Made by a program: the position numbers and the translations under genes. A model generated the notes under the pieces. That model was not told the origin of the DNA. It saw only the letters and a program-made list of their open reading frames with translations, and made no database searches. A DNA stretch of 64,000 nucleotides from NCBI GenBank assembly GCA_903891325.1, contig CAITEC010000023.1, positions 1 through 64,000 on the forward strand. Direction: 5' to 3'. Source of the DNA: an uncultured Opitutaceae bacterium. GTDB lineage: Bacteria > Verrucomicrobiota > Verrucomicrobiia > Opitutales > Opitutaceae. Shown here in pieces: positions 13,565-22,200 of this stretch (its first letter is position 1; every line of letters begins with the position of its first letter).

Positions 13565-15507
13565 ACCGGATCGCCGCAGCGGCCGAGCCCGGGAGCGGCG
13601 CCCCGCCGCGGGCGGCGGCACCCGCCATCCTCCGGGCGGCGCTCATCGTCCTGGCAACGGGCCTGGTCTACGCGCCCTGCGTTCACGGCGGCTGGCTCTG
13701 GGACGACCTAGGGGAGGTCGCCGGCAACCCCGACCTCCGCAGCGCGGCCGGCCTGCGGGCCATCTGGTTCCACCCGGCCTCGCTCGACTACTACCCGCTC
13801 AAGTCGACCGTCCAGTGGGTCCAGTACCAGCTCTGGCGGGGCGACGTCGCCGGCTACCACCTGACGAATATCGCCCTCCACGCGGCGGCCGCGCTCCTGC
13901 TCTGGAACGTCCTGCGCAAGCTCGGGGCGAGCGCCGCGTGGGTCGGCGGGCTGCTCTTCGCCGTCCATCCGCTGGCGGTCGCCTCGGTTGCGTGGATCTC
14001 GGAACTGAAGAACACCCTGTCCCTCCCCCTGCTCCTGCTCGCCTTCGGGGCGTGGATCGACTGGGACGGAGCCCGGGAAGGGCATGCCCCGCGGCGCCGC
14101 GCGGCGACCTATCTGCGGTCGCTTGGCTGCTTCCTTGCGGCAATGCTCTGCAAGACAAGCGGGGCCCTGTTTCCGGCCATCCTGCTGCTCCACGCCTGGT
14201 GGAAGCGCGGGCGGGTCGGGCGTTCCGACCTTGTCGCCAGCCTCCCGTTCCTTGCCGTGTCGCTTGTGCTCGGGCTGGTGACGCTCCATTTCCAGCTCAC
14301 CCGCGCAATCGGGGAGGGAAACCTCGTCCCCGTGGGGCTGGCGTCGCGGGTCGCCGCCGCGGGCCTCGCCGCCGCGTTCTACTTTTCCAAGTGCGTCCTC
14401 CCCGTTGGGCTCGCGCCTGTCTATCCGCGCTGGAGCGTCGAGCCGCCGGCCATCGCCGATTTCCTGCCCTGGGCGGCGTTCGCGGCCATCGCCGCCTGGC
14501 TGTGGCTTCGCAGCCGGCGCGCTCCCTCAGCGGGCGAAAAACCGATTGTCTGGGAACGCACCACCCTCTTCGGCCTCGGCTTATTCCTCCTCGGCCTCCT
14601 GCCGGCGCTCGGCCTGGTCCCCATGGCCTACCAGCGGCTGTCCTGGGTCGCCGACCACCTCGCCTATGTCTCCCTGGCCGGCGTCGTCGGGCTGGCCGCC
14701 GCGGGCATCGGCGCGGGCTTTCTCGACCATCCCCGCCCATTTCGCTGGCCGTGGCTCGTCCTTGCCGGGATCGCCGGCCTGCTGGGGGCCGAGGCCCGCG
14801 AAATCGCCAAATCCTATCGCGGCGAGCTGCCCTTCTGGACCCGCGCCGTAGCCGCCAACCCCCGGTCGTGGCTCGCGCTCAACAACCGGGGTGTCGCGCT
14901 GCGCAACGCCGGAAGCCCCGCCGCGGCCGCCGACAGCTACGGCCGGGCCCTGGCCATCCGCCCGGAATATCCGGAGGCCGAGGAAAACCTGGGTGCGGCC
15001 CTCTCCGACCTGGGACGGATCGACGATGCGATGGGCCACTTTGAGAGGGCGCTCGCCCCCGGGGGCGGGACGCGGGACCCCGCCGAGGTCGCGCGGGTCC
15101 GCGACGAGATGGGCAACGCCCTCGCGCGGAACGGGCGGGCGGACGAGGCTCCCGCTCAGTACCGGGAGGCGCTGAGGATCGACCCGGGCCTGCCGGAGGC
15201 CCACTACGACCTCGGCCTGGCGCTCGCCCAGGCCGGAAACCTCGCGGATGCGATTCCCAGCCTGCAGGAGGCGGTGCGCCTCAATCCGGACTACGTCGCG
15301 GCCCTCATCAACCTTGCAAATGCGCTCAGCCAGTCCGGCCGGCTGGCCGAGGCGGTGCCCCTCTTTGAGCGGGCGCTCCGGCTGGATCCCGGCAACGCGA
15401 CCGCCCACTACAATTTTGGCCTGGCGCTGCGCTCCCTGGGCCGGGCCGACGAGGCGCGGGTGCAGTGGGACCAGGCCGGCAGCCTCGCAAAGGCGCGGCA
15501 ACCCTGA
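13561..15507 (+). CDS. TMTC-like polytopic membrane protein with C-terminal TPR repeats
   Basis: The 648-residue protein begins with a TTG codon overlapping the previous stop by four bases. Residues ~20-420 hold about ten hydrophobic segments. Early motifs such as WLWDDLGEV, a YYPL segment, the YHLTNIALHAAAALLLW helix and FAVHPLAVASVAWISELKN match TMTC and related GT-C-type mannosyltransferase-like proteins. Residues ~430-645 hold six or so TPR units (A-x-x-x-Y-x-x-AL-x-I-x-P-x-x-x-EA). The acidic DD after the first helix is the position of the GT-C catalytic acid. It could transfer sugar from a lipid-linked donor to exported protein, but this is unproven for bacterial members. Two paralogs are at 24779 and 26751. 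Confidence 0.7.
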   Translation: MNRIAAAAEPGSGAPPRAAAPAILRAALIVLATGLVYAPCVHGGWLWDDLGEVAGNPDLRSAAGLRAIWFHPASLDYYPLKSTVQWVQYQLWRGDVAGYHLTNIALHAAAALLLWNVLRKLGASAAWVGGLLFAVHPLAVASVAWISELKNTLSLPLLLLAFGAWIDWDGAREGHAPRRRAATYLRSLGCFLAAMLCKTSGALFPAILLLHAWWKRGRVGRSDLVASLPFLAVSLVLGLVTLHFQLTRAIGEGNLVPVGLASRVAAAGLAAAFYFSKCVLPVGLAPVYPRWSVEPPAIADFLPWAAFAAIAAWLWLRSRRAPSAGEKPIVWERTTLFGLGLFLLGLLPALGLVPMAYQRLSWVADHLAYVSLAGVVGLAAAGIGAGFLDHPRPFRWPWLVLAGIAGLLGAEAREIAKSYRGELPFWTRAVAANPRSWLALNNRGVALRNAGSPAAAADSYGRALAIRPEYPEAEENLGAALSDLGRIDDAMGHFERALAPGGGTRDPAEVARVRDEMGNALARNGRADEAPAQYREALRIDPGLPEAHYDLGLALAQAGNLADAIPSLQEAVRLNPDYVAALINLANALSQSGRLAEAVPLFERALRLDPGNATAHYNFGLALRSLGRADEARVQWDQAGSLAKARQP

Positions 15508-15524
15508 GTCGGAAATCGGAATTG

Positions 15525-15551
15525 AACAGGAAGGACGGGAAGATCGGAAAG
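15525..15551. repeat. 27-bp intergenic repeat (first copy)
   Basis: These 27 bases match 55865-55891 with one difference, and a related inverted copy is at 55989-56023. The core is a GGAAG/CGG-rich simple repeat. It lies between the convergent TPR and AraC genes just before a REP-like element. Confidence 0.65.
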
Positions 15552-15594
15552 ATCGCTCGTGGGACTGTTTGAATGGGGAGCCACACCTTCCCGT

Positions 15595-15666
15595 TGTAGC
15601 CGGGGTCCCAGACGCCGGAGATCGGGCGGTACGCTCCGAACACCGGCCTCTGGGATGCCGGCTACA
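15595..15666. repeat. REP-like palindromic element between convergent genes
   Basis: The element starts TGTAGCCGGGGTCCCAGACG and ends with the complementary form GGATGCCGGCTACA, giving outer arms that pair with a few mismatches. It belongs to the same family as the elements at 39032-39159 and 63807-63898. The AraC stop codon (15662-15664) lies inside its right arm. It probably acts as a terminator for both converging genes. Confidence 0.7.
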
Positions 15667-16519
15667 TTCGATCCAGGGCGCTCAAATGGTGCTGGCGCCG
15701 GTAGGCGAGCGGGCGGATGCCCCGCGAATGGCGCGCGAAGGCCGCATAGAAGGGCGCCAGCGACGAGAAGCCGCTCTCCATCGCCACATCCACAACCTTC
15801 GCATCGCCGGTGATCAGCAGGCGCTGCGCGTGGGATACCCGCAGCCGGGTCACATACTCCCACACCCCCACCCCGCACTGGCGCTTGAAGACCCGCATGA
15901 GGTACTTGGGATGGAGCCCGACCGCAGCGGCAATGTCGCGGACGGCGATGGGCTCGCGGTAGTGCTGCGCAATATGGCGGGTGATCCCGGCCATCTGCGC
16001 GGACCCCCCGGGACTCGCCGGTGCCTCCGCCCGCCGGCGGGGCAGATCGAGCGCCAGGCGATGGATCCGCGCCTCCATCTCGAGCTGCAGCACCCGCCGG
16101 CGGCGCGGATCCCCGCTCTCCGCGTCGTCCAGCCATCGCTCGAGCAGCGCGCGGTCGGCGGCGGCCGGCGGGGCGGAGATGATGTCGCCGGCCAGGAGCC
16201 GGTCGTGCAGGCCGTTTGGCAGCCTCCATTCCAGGAACCAGGCGAGGGGCAGCGTGATCCAGACCCCCTCGTCGATCAGGCCTGGCGGGAGGACCTGGTG
16301 GGGCACCCCGCCCCAAAGGATGGTGAACCGGCCTGCCTCGACCCGGGTCGCCGCACCCCCGTGCAGGTACGAGAACCCGCCCCGGAAGAGGTAGTTGATC
16401 TCGATGTCCGGGTGGGTGTGCGCGACGTCCATCGGGCCCGCGCCCCTCATCCGCCACACCCGGAACCCGAGCGCGGGCTCATGGCGGTCGATTGCGGAAG
16501 GCTGGGAATGACGCGCCAC
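15662..16519 (-). CDS. AraC family transcriptional regulator
   Basis: This 285-residue protein starts with GTG. The N-terminal cupin-like sensor region (~20-120) has HTHPDIEINYLFRGG, ILWGGVPHQV, typical of sugar-sensing AraC proteins such as MelR/RhaR types. The C-terminal ~100 residues carry two helix-turn-helix motifs: VRDIAAAVGLHPKYLMRVFK and VVDVAMESGFSSLAPFYAAF. It is divergent from the PhyH-like gene at 16590, with only 70 bases between the starts, so it probably regulates that gene and itself. A TATGGT hexamer lies five bases upstream of its start. Confidence 0.88.
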   Translation of the reverse strand: MARHSQPSAIDRHEPALGFRVWRMRGAGPMDVAHTHPDIEINYLFRGGFSYLHGGAATRVEAGRFTILWGGVPHQVLPPGLIDEGVWITLPLAWFLEWRLPNGLHDRLLAGDIISAPPAAADRALLERWLDDAESGDPRRRRVLQLEMEARIHRLALDLPRRRAEAPASPGGSAQMAGITRHIAQHYREPIAVRDIAAAVGLHPKYLMRVFKRQCGVGVWEYVTRLRVSHAQRLLITGDAKVVDVAMESGFSSLAPFYAAFARHSRGIRPLAYRRQHHLSALDRM

Positions 16520-16577
16520 AGGTTACCATATGAGAATATTTTCCGACTAAACGGAAGGAAATTTTGGAAAAATCGTC

Positions 16578-16583
16578 TATAGT
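16578..16583 (+). promoter_or_regulatory. -10-like TATAGT six bases upstream of the dioxygenase start
   Basis: TATAGT lies six bases before the ATG at 16590, so transcription from it would be leaderless or nearly so. There is no good -35, as expected for a promoter activated by the adjacent AraC protein. No Shine-Dalgarno sequence lies at normal spacing. Confidence 0.4.
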
Positions 16584-16589
16584 GCCCCC

Positions 16590-17504
16590 ATGGAACAACG
16601 CTTTCGCGACCTCAGCCTCCCCAGCCCCGTCATCGCAGTCCCCACCGGCCGGATCCCCACCGAGCTCGAGGAGTACCTATTCGACCTTCAGGGCTTTGTC
16701 GTCATCCGCGGGGCCCTCAGCACCGAGGAGGTCGCCGCGGGCAACGCGGCCATCGACCGGATTCCCCGCTCGCTTCCCCGGAGCGGCTGGCACGGCTGGG
16801 TGCAGCGCGAGGACCACCCCGAGCACCGCGGGATCAGCTACCAGCAGGTGTACGAGCTCGACCCGGCCTTTGAGCGGATGATCGACCACCCCAATCACAT
16901 CAACTTCGTCATGCGGTTCATCGACGGCCAGGGAACCTTCGACTACCACCACGGCCCGCTCTTCATCGACGAGAATTTCTTCACGATCCGGGGTCCCGGC
17001 GAGGCGATCGCCCTGCACGCCGGCGGGCACGATGCCGCCAAGCGGATGGCCTTCAAGTTCCAGAACAACCGCTTCGGGTGCGCCCAGGTGAACGTCCTCA
17101 CCGCCTTCACCGACATCGGTCCCGGGGACGGGGCGACGATGGTCATCCCCGGCTCCCACAAGTCCAACATCGCCCACCCCGACTTCAAGCGGCAGGACCG
17201 CCACCTCGAGTGGACGGACGGCACAAGCGGCGGCTCGGTCGACGGGATTGCCGGCGCGGTCGAGGTGCACATGAAGGCCGGTGACGCCATCGTCTTCGCG
17301 GACGCCACCTGCCACGGCTCGGCCAAGCGCGTGAACCCCGGCGAGCGCCGGATCACGGTCTACCGCTACGGCTCCTCGTGGAACCGGACCCGCTGGGGCT
17401 ACCACGCCTCCCCGGAGCTCCTGGCGCGGCTCAACCCCCTCGCCCGCGGGATCGTCCACCCGCAGGAGTACGTCCGCCCCCCGGGCACCCCCGCCCGCTG
17501 GTAG
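16590..17504 (+). CDS. Phytanoyl-CoA dioxygenase-like protein (divergent motif)
   Basis: The 304-residue protein has the PhyH fold pattern: GFVVIRGALS at the N-terminus, DIGPGDGATMVIPGSHKSN (175-193), a distal His in ATCHGSAKR (239-247) and Arg253/254 for 2-oxoglutarate. The normal proximal HxD iron pair is not seen; at that place stands LHAGGHD (H143, H147, D148), resembling a subgroup with an LH-x-GG motif. It may be a non-heme iron hydroxylase with altered ligands or a non-oxidative relative. Regulation by the divergent AraC protein is likely. Substrate unknown. Members of this family are often abundant in glycan-related clusters of Verrucomicrobiota and Planctomycetota. Confidence 0.72.
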   Translation: MEQRFRDLSLPSPVIAVPTGRIPTELEEYLFDLQGFVVIRGALSTEEVAAGNAAIDRIPRSLPRSGWHGWVQREDHPEHRGISYQQVYELDPAFERMIDHPNHINFVMRFIDGQGTFDYHHGPLFIDENFFTIRGPGEAIALHAGGHDAAKRMAFKFQNNRFGCAQVNVLTAFTDIGPGDGATMVIPGSHKSNIAHPDFKRQDRHLEWTDGTSGGSVDGIAGAVEVHMKAGDAIVFADATCHGSAKRVNPGERRITVYRYGSSWNRTRWGYHASPELLARLNPLARGIVHPQEYVRPPGTPARW

Positions 17505-17520
17505 CGCGCGTCGGATCGAA

Positions 17521-17544
17521 TGTAGCCGGCCTCCCAGAGGCCGG
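17521..17544. repeat. Half REP-like element
   Basis: TGTAGCCGGCCTCCCAGAGG followed by CCGG is one arm of the REP family seen complete at 39032 and 63807, with the internal palindrome GGCCTC-CCA-GAGGCC. The opposite arm is absent. It lies just after the PhyH-like gene. Confidence 0.6.
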
Positions 17545-17656
17545 TCCGGGGCTCCGTCTCCACTGCGCCCCGCCGAACAAGCCCAGACCCTGGCTCCATT
17601 GTTCACCCTTTGCATTAGTGGCTGACAAGCCCCCGCCCGGCTTCCAAGAATCCGGC

Positions 17657-18463
17657 ATGGGAAAACTCAAGAGGATCCGTTTCGCCCTTTCCGACCGGCT
17701 GGCCTCCCTGCTCGGGCGCGCGGACGACCTGGTCCCGCCCCGGAAGCTGAGCGCGCTGGTGGGCGGCGGGGACTTCAAGGGGCTGGGCGAGGAGTTCTTC
17801 GGGTACTTCACGGGCATCGGCGGGCTGAAACCCGACGACCGCGTCCTGGACGTGGGCTGCGGCTGCGGCCGGATGGCCGTCCCCCTGATGCGCTATCTTT
17901 CCCCCAGGGGCTCCTACGAGGGATTCGACGTGATGCAGGTCGGGATCGACTGGTGCCTGCGCCGCATCACGCCCCGGGACCCGCGCTTCCGGTTCCGGCA
18001 CGCCAACATCTTCAACCAGTACTACAATCCGGGCGGAAAGTGCCAGCCCACCGAGTACCGCTTCCCCTACCCCGACGGGCACTTCGACTTCGTCTTCCTC
18101 ACCTCCGTCTTCACCCACATGCTCGCCGACGACATGCGGCACTACCTCGCGGAGATCGCGCGGGTCATGGCGCCGGGCGGGCGCTGCCTGATCAGCTACT
18201 TCATCCTCAACCCGCAGTCCGAGGCGCTGATGGACGCGGGCAAAAGCGCGTTCGCGCCGCGAATTCCGCGTCCCGACTGCGTCATCCTGCGGGAGGACAA
18301 GCCCGAGGAGACAGTCGCCTACCAGGAGAGCCTGATCCGGGGCTGCTTCACCGGGAACGGGCTGGCGATCGCCGAGCCCATTCGCTACGGTTCATGGTCC
18401 GGGCGCCCGGACTTCCTCACTTTCCAGGACCTGGTCGTTGCCAAAAAGTCCGGCGGCGCCTAG
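17657..18463 (+). CDS. Class I SAM-dependent methyltransferase
   Basis: Starting at 17657 (268 residues), the protein has motif I VLDVGCGCGR (63-72), an acidic loop around YEGFDVMQ, and FDFVFLTSVFTHM with a following helix and GGRCLISYFIL, the Methyltransf_11-type core. The substrate is not evident. Related methyltransferases with a SVFTHM loop are frequent in polysaccharide and surface-glycan loci. It ends only seven bases from the convergent PhyH gene at 18471, so there is no room for a separate terminator. Confidence 0.8.
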   Translation: MGKLKRIRFALSDRLASLLGRADDLVPPRKLSALVGGGDFKGLGEEFFGYFTGIGGLKPDDRVLDVGCGCGRMAVPLMRYLSPRGSYEGFDVMQVGIDWCLRRITPRDPRFRFRHANIFNQYYNPGGKCQPTEYRFPYPDGHFDFVFLTSVFTHMLADDMRHYLAEIARVMAPGGRCLISYFILNPQSEALMDAGKSAFAPRIPRPDCVILREDKPEETVAYQESLIRGCFTGNGLAIAEPIRYGSWSGRPDFLTFQDLVVAKKSGGA

Positions 18464-18470
18464 CCCCGCG

Positions 18471-19304
18471 TCAATCCGCCCGGTAGATCACCGGGGTCAG
18501 CTTGCCGTCGATGACCGCGCCGACTTCGACGTCGGACATGAACGCGTTGCGGTCCTGCTCATGGTTCAGGCGGGCCGGCGGGGCCAGCCGCATGCCGTCC
18601 TCCATGTAGATGATCGTCATGACGCGGCGGGCCCGGTCCGACACGTTCGGGTCCGCCCGGTGGAAGGTCCAGCCGTAGTGGTAGCTCACCTCGCCCAGGT
18701 CGAAGGGCGTGTTGACGACCTTGAAGTTCTGCTCGCGCATCGAGCGGCCGATCCGCGCCTCGCTCTCGTCGCTGATCGTGATGTCCCGGCCCACCTTCGA
18801 GCGGTGGCTGCCCACGCCGAACGCGAGCGGCCCCAGCTCCGCCGGCGTCTCCTGGAGGGGAATCCACACGGTCACGCAGTTGTCGCCCGCAAAGGGCCAG
18901 TAGAACTGGTCGGCATGCCAGGGCGTGATCCCGCCGCCGGCCTCCTTGTAGAGCGCCTGGTCGTGGTACATCCTGACGCCCTTGACCCCCATCAGCTCGG
19001 CGGCGATCCGCGCGAGGCGCCTGCTCATGCAGAATTCCTTCACCGTCTCATTGTGGGTCCAGATATTGCCCACCTGGAGAAACGCCTTGTTGTAGGTGTC
19101 GCGCTTCTCGATCGGCAGGTGCATCGTGTTGAGCCGCTTCACCTCGGCGGTGATGATGTCGCCATAGTGGGCGAGCACCTCGGCGGACAGGACATGCTTG
19201 AGCTTGACGAACCCGTCGCGGCGGAACGCGGCGATCTGGTCCGCGGTCAGCGGATAATGGGAATCGATGCCCGGCTGGGCCTGGAGGGTCGCTGTGGAAC
19301 TCAT
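18471..19304 (-). CDS. Phytanoyl-CoA dioxygenase family protein (last gene of the nine-gene operon)
   Basis: With its ATG at 19304 overlapping the previous stop by four bases, the product has 277 residues. The iron ligands of the PhyH family are present: H130 and D132 in TPWHADQFYW, and a distal His in YHYGWTFHRAD (H209 or H215), with nearby Arg for 2-oxoglutarate (RARRV). GFVKLKHVLS and GPLAFGVGSHRSK complete the pattern. It would hydroxylate an unknown substrate using oxygen and 2-oxoglutarate in the cytoplasm. An extended start upstream would run through the GxGYxYP gene in another frame and is rejected. Confidence 0.85.
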   Translation of the reverse strand: MSSTATLQAQPGIDSHYPLTADQIAAFRRDGFVKLKHVLSAEVLAHYGDIITAEVKRLNTMHLPIEKRDTYNKAFLQVGNIWTHNETVKEFCMSRRLARIAAELMGVKGVRMYHDQALYKEAGGGITPWHADQFYWPFAGDNCVTVWIPLQETPAELGPLAFGVGSHRSKVGRDITISDESEARIGRSMREQNFKVVNTPFDLGEVSYHYGWTFHRADPNVSDRARRVMTIIYMEDGMRLAPPARLNHEQDRNAFMSDVEVGAVIDGKLTPVIYRAD

Positions 19305-20950
19305 GGCAGGGATGAATGGGGCGGCTCGTTGCGGTAGAACGTCGCGTAGGTCTTGTTGCCCGCCGCGAGCTTCAGGAAGGTGTCGAGGGGAACCACCTCC
19401 GGGCTCTCGTCGAGCCGGGCGATGATGGATTTCACGCGCTTGATGCTGTTGGACTCGCGGACGTGGATGAAGAGGTAATAGGGCCGCTTCGGGTTCAGGC
19501 GCATGAGCTCGTTCAGGTCGGCGACGACGTCGTCCACCGCGCGGTTCTGGTCGAGGTAGTAGTCGTACGAGAGGAAGGCCTGGCCATTGCGCAGGTCGTA
19601 GGTGTGGGCGGCCGCGTACCCGTTCACGAAGCCGATCGCACCGGGAGCATAGGCATAGAACTCGTCGACCGTTCGCTTGGGCAGGTCCCAGTAGCCGACG
19701 GGCACGGGCGCCCCCCGCTGCGTGTGGTCGAGGACGCCCACGACATGCTCGTCGCACAGCGCCATCCCGCGGTTCATCTCATCCATCAGCCCGGGGAAGC
19801 GGTCCGCCGGGACGGCGACCGGGTACATGTAGCCGGACTGGCCCCCGACAAAGTAGTCGTTGGGCTTCTGGTCCCGGGAGAACATCTCGATGATCCCCGG
19901 GTACCAGCGGATGCCGTCGATTCCCACGTCCCAGGCGTAGGGGATCTGGCCGCGCTCCGGCTCAATCCAGGCGCCGATGCCCATGGCGTCGGACTGCTCG
20001 AGGGCGATGTAGACCTTCTTCTCCGGGACGAGCGTCGAATTGCGGGTGACGTGGTTGTTGTTGTGAAAGTGAAAGCCCGGGGAGAACCCGATCTGGCTGA
20101 GGAAGGTGCCGTTGGGAAATGTGTTCAGGCCGATCACCTTCAGCCCGTAGCCGGAGGTCAGCGTGATCCACTGCCCCTCGGTGTCCTTCAGGTAGGGGTG
20201 CCACCCGAAGATGAAGGATCCGGGCTTCATCTGCGCAAGGATCCGCTTGTGAAACGCAAGCTCGTCGGGAAGCCTGGGATCCGCCGACAGGTCGGCCACG
20301 AAGGCGTGGAAGGCGATCGCGAGGTCGGCCACCCCCGGCTCCATGACATTCCCCGCGGCGCCGCCCATCCAGACCAGATAGTCGCGGCTGCATTGGTTCC
20401 AGTAATGGTCGTAGGCCCAGGTGTAGATCTGGGTGTCGTTCTGCCCCTCGAAGAGTCCCCGGTAGTCGGCCAGGGGCTTGAGGCCCATCTTCCGGGCCAG
20501 GGGGATCAGGTCGTCGTCGACGACCACGGCCCGCATGATTCCCGCCGCGGTGAAGGCCACGTTCAGGGAGGTGCGCACCTGCTTGTCCCAGACCACGTAG
20601 CCGCGCGCAAAGTGCCCGAGGGCCCGCAGGGCCGCCTCGGGGCCGTCGAGCTGGGTGAAGACGACATGGTGGGTCTCCTCGTAGAGCCGCTTGACCGGGC
20701 TGAAGTCGTGGAAGTGCCAGCTCACCGGGTAGTCGATGTAAAGCCGCGGCGCATCGGTGTTGGCGAGCCCCTGGAGGCTGAGGACCAGGGCGTTCTCGGG
20801 CAGCCCTCCCTTGATCTCCCAGTTGTCGCGGACCGCGATCGCAAATGCGGTCGCCGGGGCGGGGCCGGGCTCGCCCGGGGTTGCGCGCAGGCCGGGGGCG
20901 ATCCAGGCCAGCGAGAGGGAGAGCAGGAGGAGAAAGAGGAATCGTTTCAT
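19301..20950 (-). CDS. GxGYxYP family secreted putative glycoside hydrolase, copy 1
   Basis: The 549-residue protein has a signal peptide (MKRFLFLLLLSLSLAWIAPG). The N-terminal domain includes the conserved ALVLSLQGLANTDAPRLYIDYP (54-75) and YVVWD (118-122). The C-terminal domain carries FVGGQSGYMYP (367-377), which gives the family its name although here it reads S-GYMYP, and GFVNGY, SYDYYLD, and YYLFIHVRES further on. It is 12 bases downstream of a small lipocalin-like gene, an arrangement repeated at 40219-42477. The family is only predicted to be a glycoside hydrolase; no substrate is known to me. Exported to periplasm or surface. Confidence 0.82.
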   Translation of the reverse strand: MKRFLFLLLLSLSLAWIAPGLRATPGEPGPAPATAFAIAVRDNWEIKGGLPENALVLSLQGLANTDAPRLYIDYPVSWHFHDFSPVKRLYEETHHVVFTQLDGPEAALRALGHFARGYVVWDKQVRTSLNVAFTAAGIMRAVVVDDDLIPLARKMGLKPLADYRGLFEGQNDTQIYTWAYDHYWNQCSRDYLVWMGGAAGNVMEPGVADLAIAFHAFVADLSADPRLPDELAFHKRILAQMKPGSFIFGWHPYLKDTEGQWITLTSGYGLKVIGLNTFPNGTFLSQIGFSPGFHFHNNNHVTRNSTLVPEKKVYIALEQSDAMGIGAWIEPERGQIPYAWDVGIDGIRWYPGIIEMFSRDQKPNDYFVGGQSGYMYPVAVPADRFPGLMDEMNRGMALCDEHVVGVLDHTQRGAPVPVGYWDLPKRTVDEFYAYAPGAIGFVNGYAAAHTYDLRNGQAFLSYDYYLDQNRAVDDVVADLNELMRLNPKRPYYLFIHVRESNSIKRVKSIIARLDESPEVVPLDTFLKLAAGNKTYATFYRNEPPHSSLP

Positions 20951-20962
20951 GGCGGGTCCGGA

Positions 20963-21487
20963 TTATTCGCGGGTGAAGACGTAGGTCAGGGCCTGGTCGC
21001 GCGTGGACCGGAGCTCGAGGAGGGTCAGCGTCCGCCCGTCCGCGGAAACCCGGTACTCCTCATAGATATGGATGGGGAATTCGCCCTGCTGCACATTCAG
21101 CGACAGCCTCGTCTCTATCTTCAGCACGCGACCGGGCTCCAGCCACTCGCCCGAGACGCGCTTGAGGTGATCGGCGCCGATGTAGGCGTTGTTGTACCAG
21201 CTGTCGATCCAGTAGGCGACGGGATTGGCCAGGACGGTCCTGCCGTCGGCCCTGACGGAGGTCGTGTCCGAAACCCTGCGGTCCATTCCCCAGACGAACC
21301 TGCGGTCGATCGTCACCACGTCGCCGTCGGCGTGGATCACGACCGTCTCGGCGCTCCACGGCTTGATCGCCGAGCTGCGGTCGAGGTTGAGCTTCCAACG
21401 GCCGGAGAGGCCCGCCGGCGCGGCGGCGGCCGCGCAGACGAAGCCGCAGGCCGCAAGGCAGAGGCAGGCAAGGAATCGGATCTTCAT
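20963..21487 (-). CDS. Small secreted lipocalin-like protein paired with GxGYxYP, copy 1
   Basis: Starting at 21487 (174 residues), it has a signal peptide (MKIRFLACLCLAACGFVCAA) and then LSGRWKLNLDRSSAIKPW, DGDVVTIDRRF, VLKIETRLSLNVQQGEFPI and RTLTLLELRSTRDQALTYVF. The mature part is almost all beta strand with the G-x-W start typical of lipocalin-like barrels. The gene at 41890-42477 encodes a clear paralog (LSGDWELVPERS, LDTQQGERPVNI, LRSTREIPIVYIL), likewise 12 bases upstream of a GxGYxYP gene. It may bind or present the ligand of its partner. Unknown function. Confidence 0.65.
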   Translation of the reverse strand: MKIRFLACLCLAACGFVCAAAAAPAGLSGRWKLNLDRSSAIKPWSAETVVIHADGDVVTIDRRFVWGMDRRVSDTTSVRADGRTVLANPVAYWIDSWYNNAYIGADHLKRVSGEWLEPGRVLKIETRLSLNVQQGEFPIHIYEEYRVSADGRTLTLLELRSTRDQALTYVFTRE

Positions 21488-21528
21488 GGGTCCACCCATG
21501 AAGCACCGCCCGGGCGATTGGTCAAGGT

Positions 21529-22191
21529 TCAGGGCGCCGCGATCACCCGCGGCCGCACGTCCTCGCCGAGCAGCGGGGCGGCGACGGCAACCAGGGACGG
21601 CATTGCGCTCGCCAGCGTTTCGCCCACGGCGTCCGTGCTGACCCGGGCGCACCAGAGGGGAATCTTGTTCTTCTGGGTCGCCGCCGCAAAGTCGTAGGCC
21701 TCGATGACCAGGTAGTAGCGGTGACTGGACGCGTCGCTCCGGAACTGGGTCTTCAACGCCTCGGACGGGTCGTTGATGTCGTTGCCCTTGCTCAGGCCGC
21801 CGACAAGCGTCGCCATGTCGTCGTCGAGGTTGTCGATCCGGGCAAAGTCGGAAGCGGGCGCCAGCCGTCCCCAGCGCAGGGTGAGCAGCAGGGTGGGCGG
21901 AGACTTCCTGCTGCCCAGGAGGTATCCCCGCGAGGCGAGCGCGACCGCAACCTGGCGCTGAACCTGCGCAATCGACGGCAGCGCCTCCGCGGGCCAGGCG
22001 CCCTTCTCAGAATAGCCGACCGTATAGGGAAGGTAGTAGACCGGATTTCCCGGACCGGGTGTCGCCGCGGCCTTGCCTTCAGGAGTGACATCGACAACCG
22101 CATCCACAAACACGCCCGAGGCGTGGACGGCGGCGGCGGCGACAAAGGCCGATGCGACCGCGAGCATTCTGAGAAACGACGTGGGGTTCAT
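21529..22191 (-). CDS. Secreted paralog-family protein, third member
   Basis: The 220-residue protein has a signal peptide (MNPTSFLRMLAVASAFVAAA) and the family blocks VDAVVDVTPEGKAAA, PVYYLPYTVGYSEKG, LASRGY, LRWGRLAP, then RYYLVIEAYDFAAA and LWCARVSTDAVG. It is related to the products at 2352-2849 and 2930-3790 some 18 kb away. Here it sits inside the long minus-strand operon, nine bases after the FGE-like gene, which suggests that the family takes part in the same envelope or extracellular process. No active-site motif is evident. Confidence 0.65.
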   Translation of the reverse strand: MNPTSFLRMLAVASAFVAAAAVHASGVFVDAVVDVTPEGKAAATPGPGNPVYYLPYTVGYSEKGAWPAEALPSIAQVQRQVAVALASRGYLLGSRKSPPTLLLTLRWGRLAPASDFARIDNLDDDMATLVGGLSKGNDINDPSEALKTQFRSDASSHRYYLVIEAYDFAAATQKNKIPLWCARVSTDAVGETLASAMPSLVAVAAPLLGEDVRPRVIAAP

Positions 22192-22200
22192 GATTTAAAA

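Noticed and set aside
18471..19757. 428-residue form of the PhyH protein in the operon
   Set aside because: The added N-terminus is an Arg-rich shadow of the GxGYxYP gene in another frame; the ATG at 19304 has the usual four-base overlap.
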